Source: Spongiibacteraceae bacterium
GTDB taxonomy: Bacteria > Pseudomonadota > Gammaproteobacteria > Pseudomonadales > PIVM01
Reading direction: 5' to 3'
NCBI GenBank assembly: GCA_030618505.1
Contig: JAUXDF010000065.1
Span: 1 to 11,098, forward strand
DNA: 11,098 bases
The translations under genes were made by a program, and so were the position numbers. Of the stretch, positions 1 to 6,722 are shown piece after piece. The notes under the pieces were generated by a model. It was not told the DNA's origin. It made no database searches and was given only the letters and a program-made list of their open reading frames with translations. Position 1 is the first letter of the stretch; the number at the start of each line of letters is the position of its first letter.

Positions 1-668
1 GTATATTCCTCTATTTCCCCGGTAGTTTCGTTATAGAAATGCACCTGATAACTTTCAATTTCTGCTTCACTGATTTCTGCCCCATCCTCGCGCTGCAAGG
101 GCGGACTCCAATTTAGCACGACGTTCATAGCCACAGGTTCTGGAGCCGGGACTGGCTCGGGCTCAGGAGTTGACTCTGGCTCTTGAGTTGGCTCGGGGCT
201 AGGCTCTAGATCCAGTTCTAGCTCCGAGATCGGGTCGGGTACAGGATCCGGGGCTGATTCAGGCACAATAGGATCCGTATCAGAGTCAGGGGTAGACTCC
301 AGGACAGCGGTAGGTTCTGCGCTGAGATCTGAAGGCGTTTGATCAACAGGGTCAAGGATAAGACTGTAATCCTCATCACCTGCCGAAATCGCCCCCTCCT
401 CCGTCTTAAGCGGCACACCACACGCTACCAAACTGGTGCTGACTGCCATTGCACAGGCCACCCTTTTTAACCAACCCTGATAGCGCAGTGCACTTTGTAA
501 GTCTTTTTCACTAACAAAGTGCCGTTCAACTAAAATCTGGCCAATTTGCTTTTCCCTGTTCTGCTTCTGCAGGGCTATGGCAATTTTCAGCTGCTCAGCA
601 CTAATCTTCTGCTTATCAACAAGAAGACTACCAATACGATAGTGATTTTGAGACATTTGATACAACAT
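1..668 (-). CDS. MshEN-like domain protein with fibronectin type III domain, partial (runs off left edge)
   Basis: Read on the minus strand, 222 codons are open from ATG 668 to the window edge, so the C-terminus is missing. Residues 11-34 (RIG...LQ) and 41-64 (QIG...YQ) are two 24-residue helical motifs of the type found in MshEN, the N-terminal domain of GspE/MshE ATPases that binds cyclic di-GMP in MshE. The mid-motif glycines are replaced here, so binding is uncertain. Residues 67-84 (KR, then a hydrophobic run ending LVACG) look like a transmembrane helix or a lipobox. Residues about 90-180 are a Pro/Glu/Asp/Ser-rich linker. From about 182 (VVLNWSPP...EIESYQVHFY) the sequence resembles the first strands of a fibronectin type III domain. 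The start is supported by AGAGGGG eight bases upstream. I infer an envelope-anchored protein with a cytoplasmic N-terminus and an external FnIII part. No enzymatic function is visible in the part seen. Confidence 0.8.
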   Translation of the reverse strand, partial: MLYQMSQNHYRIGSLLVDKQKISAEQLKIAIALQKQNREKQIGQILVERHFVSEKDLQSALRYQGWLKRVACAMAVSTSLVACGVPLKTEEGAISAGDEDYSLILDPVDQTPSDLSAEPTAVLESTPDSDTDPIVPESAPDPVPDPISELELDLEPSPEPTQEPESTPEPEPVPAPEPVAMNVVLNWSPPLQREDGAEISEAEIESYQVHFYNETTGEIEEY

Positions 669-676
669 CTGCCGAA

Positions 677-683
677 CCCCTCT
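677..683 (-). promoter_or_regulatory. Ribosome binding site of the MshEN-FnIII gene
   Basis: AGAGGGG on the minus strand lies eight bases before ATG 668. The in-frame ATG at 656 lacks such a site, so this decides the start. Confidence 0.6.
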
Positions 684-1102
684 GCGATGAAGCAAAACTG
701 GCGATAGGAAACCTTTTGCTGGCATAGCTTTCCGGCAACAGCCCAAATAAATGGAAGCCGAATAGACCAAAAAGCACCCCTCCTCAAAATCCTAGTATTT
801 GTATGCAATTTGATCAAGCGCCAAATTCCAGAGCTTATATTTTTCTATAATATTGAACAGTATTCGTACATCACTACAGTGATATAGAAAGAAAATCAGC
901 GAAGCACTATAGCTGATATATGCATTTCTGCGCTAAATAACGGCTCTTTGATAGGGCTCTGAATGCCCAGGCGATTCCCGACATCAGGATCAGAACTCCA
1001 AGAAAAGAGCCAAGACTCCGGCATCGTTAATAATAAAATATGCTAGCTACAATTCTTTATTATGCGCGATTCACCTAATAAAAAACCCAAGCCTTCATTA
1101 AG

Positions 1103-1129
1103 TGTTACCTCACCTGCAATAAGGTAACA
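1103..1129. repeat. Inverted repeat TGTTACCT / AGGTAACA
   Basis: Perfect 8-bp arms at 1103-1110 and 1122-1129 are separated by 11 bases. A further GGTAACAAA copy lies at 1145-1153. The arrangement suits a dimeric regulator's operator, but nothing in the window identifies the regulator. Confidence 0.4.
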
Positions 1130-1305
1130 AAACAAGTAGTAATTGGTAACAAACAGAGATTAATGCCTAATTAGCATTACCCGACTAATTTTAATAACCT
1201 ACTGACGATAAAGGAATTATTAAAGTTGGCACGAGGAGTGCAGTACATAACGTGTAATAATAAAAATAATATTTATAATAATAATAACAAAACGAAAGAC
1301 CTGGA

Positions 1306-1325
1306 TGGGGAGGATCATCTCCCCA
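1306..1325. repeat. Short hairpin TGGGGAG / CTCCCCA
   Basis: Perfect 7-bp GC-rich arms at 1306-1312 and 1319-1325 enclose a six-base loop. No T-tract follows on either strand, so a classical intrinsic terminator is unlikely. It may be a structured element upstream of the iron-sulfur protein gene. Confidence 0.35.
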
Positions 1326-1391
1326 TGACTTTCTTCCCCCCACTAGCACCACTCCAGACCAAGCACTATCTCGGATCGACCACCTCATTGC

Positions 1392-1400
1392 TGATACAAT
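1392..1400 (+). promoter_or_regulatory. Candidate extended -10 promoter element for the iron-sulfur protein gene
   Basis: TGaTACAAT matches the extended -10 consensus (TGn plus five of six bases of TATAAT) about 75 bases before ATG 1477. I see no good -35 at the right distance, which is common for extended -10 promoters. Confidence 0.35.
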
Positions 1401-1476
1401 ATTTTAAGATTAGTGTGTAGCTTTGCTATTCTTTCATCATCGTAATGTCCACACCTGTTCGGAAAACACCCTTAAG

Positions 1477-2199
1477 ATGAATAGCGCCGAGACCCGAACA
1501 ATCCCGCAACTGGGAAAAAACGGACTGAACCTGCAGGCGGTCTTCAATCTTGAGGAGCTCCCCCAGGAAATTATCCACTCCATCACCCAACAAACATTCA
1601 ATATCAGCAAATATAAACAGCTCATTCTGCTAGGCCATGGCGGAACTGCTTTCTGGGCAGCACTAAAAGAATCAACAATTCAGTCCAATAACCCGGTTGA
1701 CGACTTTTCTAAACAAATCGTCAAAAAATATTTTGACAGCGAGCATCAGGGCCATGCTTATCACATTGTTTACCCTGACCCCCAGACCGTAAATCTACAA
1801 GCACTCGGCAAGCTCGCCGGATGGCACCATAGCTCGCCATTTTTGCTTGGCATTAACGTCCAATGGGGCAGCTGGTTTGCGTATCGCGCTGTTATTCTAG
1901 CCGATACTCAGCTCCACTCCAGTACAACACAGCAATCAATATCACCCTGCCATGCATGTAAAACCAAAGCCTGTATTAGCGCCTGCCCTGCTCAGGCAAT
2001 AAGCACAATAACGGCGAACACAAGCTTCGATATAGAGCGCTGCATAAACTACCGTATAGAGAAAGACTCTCGCTGCAACAGGCAATGCCTTTCCAGAAAT
2101 AGCTGCCCTGTTCAACAGAATCGCCGTTATAGCGAAGAACAAATGGACTACCACTACAATCGCTCTCTGCAGACCATTAAAAAGGGACTAAATCAATAA
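1477..2199 (+). CDS. CblC/QueG-like ferredoxin-type iron-sulfur protein
   Basis: This 240-residue protein is probably cytoplasmic, as it has no signal peptide. Residues about 40-145 (ILLGHGGTAFW, NPVDDFS, then HHSSPFLLGINVQWGSWFAYRAVIL) resemble the flavin/cobalamin-binding fold around the MMACHC (CblC) and QueG group. The C-terminal part carries C158, C161, C166 and C170 (a CxxCx4CxxxCP cluster motif). A second group, C189, C200, C204 and C210P, has the C-x3-C-x5-CP pattern of an uncharacterised family usually named just 'ferredoxin'. Eight cysteines allow two [4Fe-4S] clusters. I chose ATG 1477, because the frame upstream to TTG 1423 has no ribosome binding site and the added residues look non-coding. 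The site before 1477 is also weak (GGAAAAC, rather far). It stands alone, and the family assignment rests on remembered motifs. The substrate is unknown. Confidence 0.72.
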   Translation: MNSAETRTIPQLGKNGLNLQAVFNLEELPQEIIHSITQQTFNISKYKQLILLGHGGTAFWAALKESTIQSNNPVDDFSKQIVKKYFDSEHQGHAYHIVYPDPQTVNLQALGKLAGWHHSSPFLLGINVQWGSWFAYRAVILADTQLHSSTTQQSISPCHACKTKACISACPAQAISTITANTSFDIERCINYRIEKDSRCNRQCLSRNSCPVQQNRRYSEEQMDYHYNRSLQTIKKGLNQ

Positions 2200-2423
2200 G
2201 CAAACCTAAGTCTTATTTGTCATAAAACGTATTTTTTAATTTTACAATTGCAATTAAAAACCCATAAATTCTGGAAATCATCTATCTTATCCGCTCTTTC
2301 GATATAACCGAAAACGGGCTAATTCACTTGTGTTACTAAGCGCTATAGCACCCTGCTACCCCCGGTTAGAATTCTCTATAACTAATGCTACTATAGATAA
2401 ATATGCCATCCATACAGCGACTT

Positions 2424-2439
2424 ATCAGAAGCATCTGAT
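2424..2439. repeat. Small inverted repeat upstream of the lipoprotein gene
   Basis: ATCAGA-AGCA-TCTGAT has perfect 6-bp arms and lies about 25 bases before ATG 2465. In RNA it could alternatively pair as AGCAT-CTG-ATGCT. It sits where an operator or a leader hairpin would act, but its function is unproven. Confidence 0.3.
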
Positions 2440-2464
2440 GCTACATTTATAAAGGATTTACGTC

Positions 2465-2986
2465 ATGAAAAACATTGTGACGCTTAAGGAAATTTTCCAG
2501 CGTAGCGCAAAAAAATCACTGCGACTCACTCTCGGCTTGCTACTTGCTTCCACCTTATTTGCATGCGCCACTCTCGAGCAGAGCAGTAGCAACCAGGACA
2601 TGCAAACAACAGAGAGCAATTATCAAGAAATTAATGACATCAAAAAAGAAATCGCCAACATCAATGATAAGCGCTATAAAATAAAACAGGAAATATTTGA
2701 AATAAAACTTAAGGAGGGAGACAGTGGCAGAGACATACAAAATCTTCACGGGGAGCTAGATAATATTAACCAGCAATATATAAGCCTCAACAGCAAGCTG
2801 TCCAAGCTATCCACTGAAACAAACAGTAACAGCAATGCCATCGCAAAGCTTGAACGCCAAGAGGCCTATCGAAAAGAAGTTATTATCCAGTTCAACGAAA
2901 ACTGGCAAAAAATAAACACAGAATCCGACAAAAAATTACTTAAAATAGAAAGTGGTGGTGCCGATGCGCAACAACTTGACGAATGA
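2465..2986 (+). CDS. Coiled-coil lipoprotein, unknown function
   Basis: I do not recognise this 173-residue protein. The N-terminus has basic residues (about 14-20), a hydrophobic segment (LTLGLLLASTLF) and a lipobox-like LFAC with the lipidated cysteine at C34. The next residue is Ala, not Asp, so Lol-dependent transfer to the outer membrane is expected. The mature part is hydrophilic. Residues about 52-135 show heptad-like spacing of Ile/Leu among Lys/Glu/Asn (INDIKKEIANIND..., DNINQQYISLNSKLSKLS), which points to a long periplasmic coiled coil. AAGGA eight bases upstream supports the start. The downstream membrane-protein gene begins inside its 3' end, so the two are probably translationally coupled and may act as partners. 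A role spanning the envelope or interacting with the cell wall is only inference. Confidence 0.75.
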   Translation: MKNIVTLKEIFQRSAKKSLRLTLGLLLASTLFACATLEQSSSNQDMQTTESNYQEINDIKKEIANINDKRYKIKQEIFEIKLKEGDSGRDIQNLHGELDNINQQYISLNSKLSKLSTETNSNSNAIAKLERQEAYRKEVIIQFNENWQKINTESDKKLLKIESGGADAQQLDE

Positions 2987-3329
2987 AGATGGCTTGAATC
3001 AGCAATTACGTGTAATCAAAAAATTTACCGCCTTATTGGTATTGTTGTTCATTATTACCTTGACCATATTTGTTAGTGGCTTACATAAAATAAAGACCTC
3101 TACAGAGAAGTCATTACAAGCAAACCTGGTGTTAATTGAACAAACCCGGGAATCAACCAAAGAAATAATGCTCTATCTTGATGACGAGAAAAGCACTGAA
3201 AGTAAAGACAATAAACACATTGAACGTATCAATGCCCTGCTGATCGATCATGATCAGAAACTTAATATACTCCAGGAATACACCAGTCAGCTATATGGCA
3301 TTCAACAGTCCTACGCCTATATCCCTTAA
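2964..3329 (+). CDS. Single-pass membrane protein with coiled coil, unknown function
   Basis: I do not recognise this protein of about 121 residues. A short N-terminal region with K19/K20 precedes one hydrophobic helix (residues about 22-41, FTALLVLLF...IFVSGL). The rest is charged and helical, with a heptad-like pattern (TEKSLQANLVLIEQTRESTK, then HIERINALLIDHDQKLNILQ). The basic inner flank predicts a cytoplasmic N-terminus and a periplasmic C-terminus. The frame is open from GTG 2952, but ATG 2964 is the better start. It overlaps the lipoprotein gene by 23 bases in another frame, which implies co-translation. The inner-membrane helix plus periplasmic coiled coil mirrors the lipoprotein's coiled coil, so pairing across the periplasm is plausible but not shown. 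Confidence 0.7.
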   Translation: MRNNLTNEDGLNQQLRVIKKFTALLVLLFIITLTIFVSGLHKIKTSTEKSLQANLVLIEQTRESTKEIMLYLDDEKSTESKDNKHIERINALLIDHDQKLNILQEYTSQLYGIQQSYAYIP

Positions 3330-3640
3330 GAGGCGTTTGATACGGATAAAACAACAAAGCCCGGCGTTATCTTGACGACATTTGGGAACTGTTGACAACT
3401 AACCATACATTACAAAAACGTCATTCAAAATGACTATCCGGCAGAACTGCACCATTCAAAGCACTCTAAGCACCCATCGCAACAAATTTCCCCAGCCCCA
3501 TTGACTGGTACCCTTGAAATTAATTTTTCATATTGCTAGCATCCCCATCCGCCCCAGGTATCCGAGATACTGCTTCTCTACTGCGTTAAGTTTATGTCGC
3601 CAACCACCACTCCCCTGGGAATAAACAACGGAGATAACAA
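3330..3640. other. Intergenic region before the flavoprotein gene
   Basis: I see no gene in these 311 bases. A weak 6-bp hairpin (GTCATT-CAA-AATGAC) lies at 3420-3434 without a T-tract. A possible promoter lies at 3514-3542, and a clear ribosome binding site (GGAG, 3630-3633) seven bases before ATG 3641. Confidence 0.5.
3514..3542 (+). promoter_or_regulatory. Weak candidate sigma-70 promoter of the flavoprotein gene
   Basis: TTGAAA (3514-3519) and TAGCAT (3537-3542) are separated by 17 bases. The hexamers match consensus at five and four of six positions. The spacing is ideal, but such pairs also arise by chance in AT-rich DNA. Confidence 0.25.
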
Positions 3641-5326
3641 ATGATTCTAAGCCGCATAGGTCAATGGCTAAAACAATTCGACTCTAATGAAGCCGACATT
3701 AAACCAGCAATCAAAGCTGATGCAGATTCAATCAATTGGCATTACAGCAGCGACGTAGTAGTTGTCGGCTTTGGCGGCGCCGGCGCCAGTGCCGCGCTTG
3801 AAGCGCAGGAAAATGGCGCTGATGTCAGCATCCTGGAACGCTACCACGGCGGCGGCGCAACCAATATTAGTGGTGGTATTTATTACGCCGGCGGTGGCAC
3901 TACCATACAGAAGGAAGCGCAGATTGAAGACGATCCGGAGAATATGTTTAATTACCTCAAACACGAGGTAAAGGACTCTGTTAGCAATGAAACCCTGCAG
4001 GACTTTTGCCAGCAAAGCACCGCCAACCTGGAATGGCTGCAGGGACACGGCATGCAATTTCAAGCCTCGTTATGCCCTTTTAAAACATCTTACCCTTCTG
4101 ATGACTACTATCTCTACTATTCTGGTAATGAATCCTTCCCACCCTACAATGAGAATGCCACACCGGCACCACGCGGGCATCGCTCCTATGGCAAAGGTAT
4201 ATCAGGCGCTGCTTTTTTCTCACCATTGCGCGCAGCCTGTGAGAGAGCACAAATTAACGTCAAAACACAAACCCACGTGCAGACGCTAATTACGGATCAG
4301 AACAATAAAATACTGGGAATTAGCGCAACAGAAATCCCCGCTGGCAGTATTCCCGCCAAGCTGCACAAATGGCTCTACCTGCTCAGCGTTTATCTGCGCT
4401 ATGCAAGTATGTACGTGCCGATGCTGAGCGGCATCCTCTCACGCTGCATGCAGGGCCTTGAAAAACGCTATGGCCGCAGCGTCAACCATCGCGCATATAA
4501 AGGCGTTATTCTAAGTACCGGCGGTTTTTATTTTAATCACACCATGGTCACCCAGTACGCCCCCAAGCAGAGTAAAGGTATGCCTCTTGGCACCATCGGC
4601 GATGACGGCAGCGGCATACAACTTGGACAATCCGTCACGGGGAAAACCTCACTGCTGGAAAAAATATCCGCATGGCGTTTTATTAACCCGCCCGAAACCT
4701 TTGTTCGTGGCGTACTGGTTGGCAAGCGCGGAAAACGTATCTGCAACGAAATGCTTTACGGCGCACAAATCGGCGAACGAATGAACACAGAGCACGAAGG
4801 TGTTGCCCACGTAATCATCGATCAATCACTCTGGAATCAAACCTGGAGCATGATTAAATCCGACCGCGCCACCTGGTTTCAAGCCCTATTGACACTCGTT
4901 TATCTCTTTGCCGAACGCAAGAAGGCCAGCTCCATCGTCGCACTGGCTATTAAGCTGGGCATTGAACCTGCGGTACTGCAGCAAACCATTGATCAATATA
5001 ATGCCCTTGCTGATAGCAAAGAGGCAGATCCTATGGGCAAACCCGGCGCCTTTATCAACAAAATTGAAACCGGACCTTTTTACGCACTTAATTGCTCATT
5101 CGATGCCTATCTTGTTGGCTGTCCTAGCATTAGTGTTGGCGGCTTAAACGTTGATGAAAAAACCGGGCAGGTTAACAGTGAGTCAGGAGAAATTATCGAA
5201 GGGCTTTACGCCGCCGGGCGAACAGCTGTTGGCATTTGTTCACAATCCTATGTCAGCGGACTTTCTATTGCCGATTGTGTTTACGCTGGTCGACGAGCAG
5301 GTAAGCATGCCGCATCACAGGCTTGA
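3641..5326 (+). CDS. FAD-dependent 3-oxosteroid dehydrogenase-like flavoprotein
   Basis: This 561-residue protein belongs to the fumarate reductase/succinate dehydrogenase flavoprotein superfamily and most resembles 3-ketosteroid delta-1 or delta-4 dehydrogenases. Residues 38-70 form the FAD Rossmann motif (VVVGFGGAGAS, with E66 at the end of strand two), followed by GGGATNISGGIYYAGGG at 70-86. GTIGDDGSGIQLG (317-329) and the C-terminal LYAAGR...SQSYVSGLSIAD (522-545) are the usual flavin-contacting segments. Tyr residues near 481 and 537 are candidates for proton transfer, as in KstD. Two hydrophobic stretches (about 243-265 and 412-424) lie in the substrate-domain region and suggest peripheral membrane contact or a greasy substrate site. 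There is no signal peptide, so it should be cytoplasmic. GGAG seven bases upstream sets the start. No other steroid catabolism gene is visible, so the substrate remains open. Confidence 0.85.
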   Translation: MILSRIGQWLKQFDSNEADIKPAIKADADSINWHYSSDVVVVGFGGAGASAALEAQENGADVSILERYHGGGATNISGGIYYAGGGTTIQKEAQIEDDPENMFNYLKHEVKDSVSNETLQDFCQQSTANLEWLQGHGMQFQASLCPFKTSYPSDDYYLYYSGNESFPPYNENATPAPRGHRSYGKGISGAAFFSPLRAACERAQINVKTQTHVQTLITDQNNKILGISATEIPAGSIPAKLHKWLYLLSVYLRYASMYVPMLSGILSRCMQGLEKRYGRSVNHRAYKGVILSTGGFYFNHTMVTQYAPKQSKGMPLGTIGDDGSGIQLGQSVTGKTSLLEKISAWRFINPPETFVRGVLVGKRGKRICNEMLYGAQIGERMNTEHEGVAHVIIDQSLWNQTWSMIKSDRATWFQALLTLVYLFAERKKASSIVALAIKLGIEPAVLQQTIDQYNALADSKEADPMGKPGAFINKIETGPFYALNCSFDAYLVGCPSISVGGLNVDEKTGQVNSESGEIIEGLYAAGRTAVGICSQSYVSGLSIADCVYAGRRAGKHAASQA

Positions 5327-5343
5327 GTTAACAATTTTGAGTC

Positions 5344-5376
5344 GGTGTCGATCACAGCATGTATGTGATCGACACC
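5344..5376 (+). terminator. 13-bp perfect hairpin, probable transcription end of the flavoprotein gene
   Basis: GGTGTCGATCACA (5344-5356) pairs perfectly with TGTGATCGACACC (5364-5376) around a seven-base loop, starting 18 bases after the stop codon. The stem is stable, but A-rich sequence follows rather than a T-tract. It may end transcripts by another route, protect a 3' end, or bind a protein. Confidence 0.55.
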
Positions 5377-5700
5377 AAACCTAAAATGACAAATACTGAC
5401 AGGTTTTCTGCTGTAAAAAAACTTCTCCTATTTACCTTACCAAACTGTGCACTCCATCACTCATCCGGTTTTTAATCCTTCACTACTAAATTAATTATAA
5501 GTACTGGTAATTTCTTGTTAGAAACCACCTTTCTGGTAACAAAATCGACTCTATAAAAACCAAATATTCTAATAACGGGTAAAGCTAGAATTAATTTTTC
5601 TTTGCCCAAACCCTATCTTGCTGCATAGGCATAGATATTTTCCTTTTATAGTAAATCGTTACAAAACTTATCCCGAGACTTAACTAACCTGATTGCATTA

Positions 5701-5712
5701 ATCAATATTGAT
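5701..5712. repeat. 12-bp perfect palindrome before the HExxH protein gene
   Basis: ATCAATATTGAT is its own reverse complement and lies nine bases before the GAGG ribosome binding site at 5722-5725. The location fits an operator or a leader element. AT-rich palindromes of this size can occur by chance. Confidence 0.3.
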
Positions 5713-5733
5713 GTTTTCGGTGAGGTAATTCAG

Positions 5734-6666
5734 ATGGAGCGTTTTGTTTTTTTACTTATTTGCAGTGTAATTACCGCAACTATTTCTGTTAAGGCCAACG
5801 CCTCGTCCTGTGACAGCACCATTCGTAAAACCAATGTTGTCGCCACATCTTTACTAACCATGGCAAACACCTGGGTAAAAAAAGGACGCTCCTTTACTAT
5901 AAAAGATGCCGCACGTTCTCTCTTCTATGGTGGCATCGGCGGTTATGGTTTTTATAAAGCGAAGGAGGCGGCCGGTAAAGACAATGTGCAAACCGGCGTC
6001 GCACTCGCTTATCTAAGCTCGTCTATCGTTGAAAACACAATACATGATGAGAATCCGCTCGCCTATATTCGCTATGGCGTTGGACCCGCAGAATTTCGTT
6101 TTTCAACGCCGCTGGCAAAGAATGCCGCCGCATTTACCACCTTTGAATTTGATCCCATAGAAGCAACAACCGTGGCACTAAACGTCAGCAAGGTAGATAA
6201 GTGGGGAATAAAGGACGGCATCCTTTACGGTGTCAGTAAAGACAACCTTGAATCAGATGATTTACCGGTTGTTTATGCCCAGGTCGGTGGACGCCATATT
6301 ATTATCGATAAGGATCATACCGAGCAGGAAGATACCTGGCGTCATGAATCCATTCATGTAATCCAGAATATTCAATATCAGTCATTCTTTTCAGTGCGCT
6401 CCGAACAGATTAAAAAAAGCCGGATTGGCTCCTACCTGCCGGGTTACGAAAGTAGCAGCAACCGCAGCTCTGGCCTGAATTGGGTTGATGCCGATGTACG
6501 CTTTGGCTGGTTCCACCTGCCAATGGCATTGGTAACTGATTCTGGCGACTATTCACAACGATGGGATGAATTGGAAGCGGCTCAAATGGGCGAAGGCCAT
6601 GCACCCTATGGCAGCAGCGATGAGGACTGCGGTGGCGCCGGCTTTAGCTTCGCCTTTTCCTATTAA
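5734..6666 (+). CDS. Exported HExxH-motif protein, possibly an outer-membrane metalloprotease
   Basis: I do not recognise the family of this 310-residue protein. Residues 1-23 form a Sec signal peptide (FVFLLICSV..., cleavage probably after VKANA). Residues 204-208 are HESIH within TWRHESIHVIQN, a form of the HExxH zinc-protease motif. The RHE..HV.Q context resembles that of DUF4157-type proteins. The downstream DELEAA (278-283) could supply the glutamate third ligand of a gluzincin. C26 and C299 could form a disulfide. The protein ends GFSFAFSY, with aromatic residues at positions 304, 306, 308 and 310, which is the pattern of an outer-membrane beta-barrel C-terminal signal. A Gly-rich segment (about 62-95) follows the mature N-terminus. 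GAGG eight bases upstream supports the start. The gene is monocistronic. Peptidase activity is inferred from the motif only, and it may be a structural protein. Confidence 0.72.
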   Translation: MERFVFLLICSVITATISVKANASSCDSTIRKTNVVATSLLTMANTWVKKGRSFTIKDAARSLFYGGIGGYGFYKAKEAAGKDNVQTGVALAYLSSSIVENTIHDENPLAYIRYGVGPAEFRFSTPLAKNAAAFTTFEFDPIEATTVALNVSKVDKWGIKDGILYGVSKDNLESDDLPVVYAQVGGRHIIIDKDHTEQEDTWRHESIHVIQNIQYQSFFSVRSEQIKKSRIGSYLPGYESSSNRSSGLNWVDADVRFGWFHLPMALVTDSGDYSQRWDELEAAQMGEGHAPYGSSDEDCGGAGFSFAFSY

Positions 6667-6678
6667 CAATCAGGTATT

Positions 6679-6722
6679 AATACAGCTTCTGGCTCTGTAT
6701 TTGACGAGATCAAAATGATCTC
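6679..6722. terminator. Weak convergent terminator region
   Basis: Two small hairpins lie between the convergent genes. AATACAG/CTGTATT is at 6679-6701. GAGATCA-AAA-TGATCTC is at 6706-6722 and overlaps the minus-strand stop codon. Neither is followed by a strong T-tract. Confidence 0.35.

Larger units (their letters stand above)
669..1476. other. Long AT-rich intergenic region
   Basis: I see no convincing gene in this stretch of about 800 bases between two divergent genes. It contains a 14-base palindrome at 870-883 (ATCACT-AC-AGTGAT), an inverted repeat at 1103-1129, a third GGTAACAAA copy at 1145-1153, an AT tract built of TAATAA-like units at about 1253-1288, a 7-bp hairpin at 1306-1325 and an extended -10 at 1392-1400. 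Short open frames here (for example 1191-1388 minus and 1226-1420 plus) are low-complexity and overlap on opposite strands. It probably holds the divergent promoters of both flanking genes. Confidence 0.6.
5327..5733. other. Intergenic region between the flavoprotein and HExxH-protein genes
   Basis: I see no gene in these 407 bases. They hold a 13-bp hairpin (5344-5376), two direct CTGGTAA copies (5504-5510 and 5533-5539, the second within TGGTAACAAA), a TATAGT -10-like hexamer at 5647-5652 without a matching -35, and a 12-bp palindrome at 5701-5712. Confidence 0.5.

Noticed and set aside
774..785. Strong Shine-Dalgarno-like GAGGAGGGG on the minus strand
   Set aside because: No suitable start codon follows at the right distance and the real gene begins about 100 bases further on with its own site.
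587..817. Minus-strand open frame of 76 codons overlapping the start of the MshEN-FnIII gene
   Set aside because: It overlaps a well-supported gene in another frame, has no start-adjacent ribosome binding site and shows no recognisable pattern.
910..1030. Minus-strand translation resembling a membrane helix followed by basic residues (LGVLILMSGIAWAFRALSK), like a sorting-signal tail
   Set aside because: The frame is only about 38 codons, is bounded by stops, lacks a start codon at its head and has no attached protein. A decayed gene end cannot be shown.
1191..1420. Two opposite-strand open frames in the AT-rich gap
   Set aside because: Their translations are dominated by Asn/Lys/Tyr runs from the TAATAA-type tract and lack ribosome binding sites.
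3420..3434. Hairpin GTCATT-CAA-AATGAC after the membrane-protein gene as a terminator
   Set aside because: The stem is only six weak pairs with no T-tract, and it lies about 90 bases past the stop codon.
3762..4289. Open frames antisense to or in other frames of the flavoprotein gene
   Set aside because: They are shadows of the 561-codon frame, whose motifs run without interruption.
5351..5370. CRP-like half-sites TGTGA and TCACA in the hairpin
   Set aside because: They are in the reverse order (TCACA first) with a different spacing, and the site lies after a stop codon, not in a promoter.
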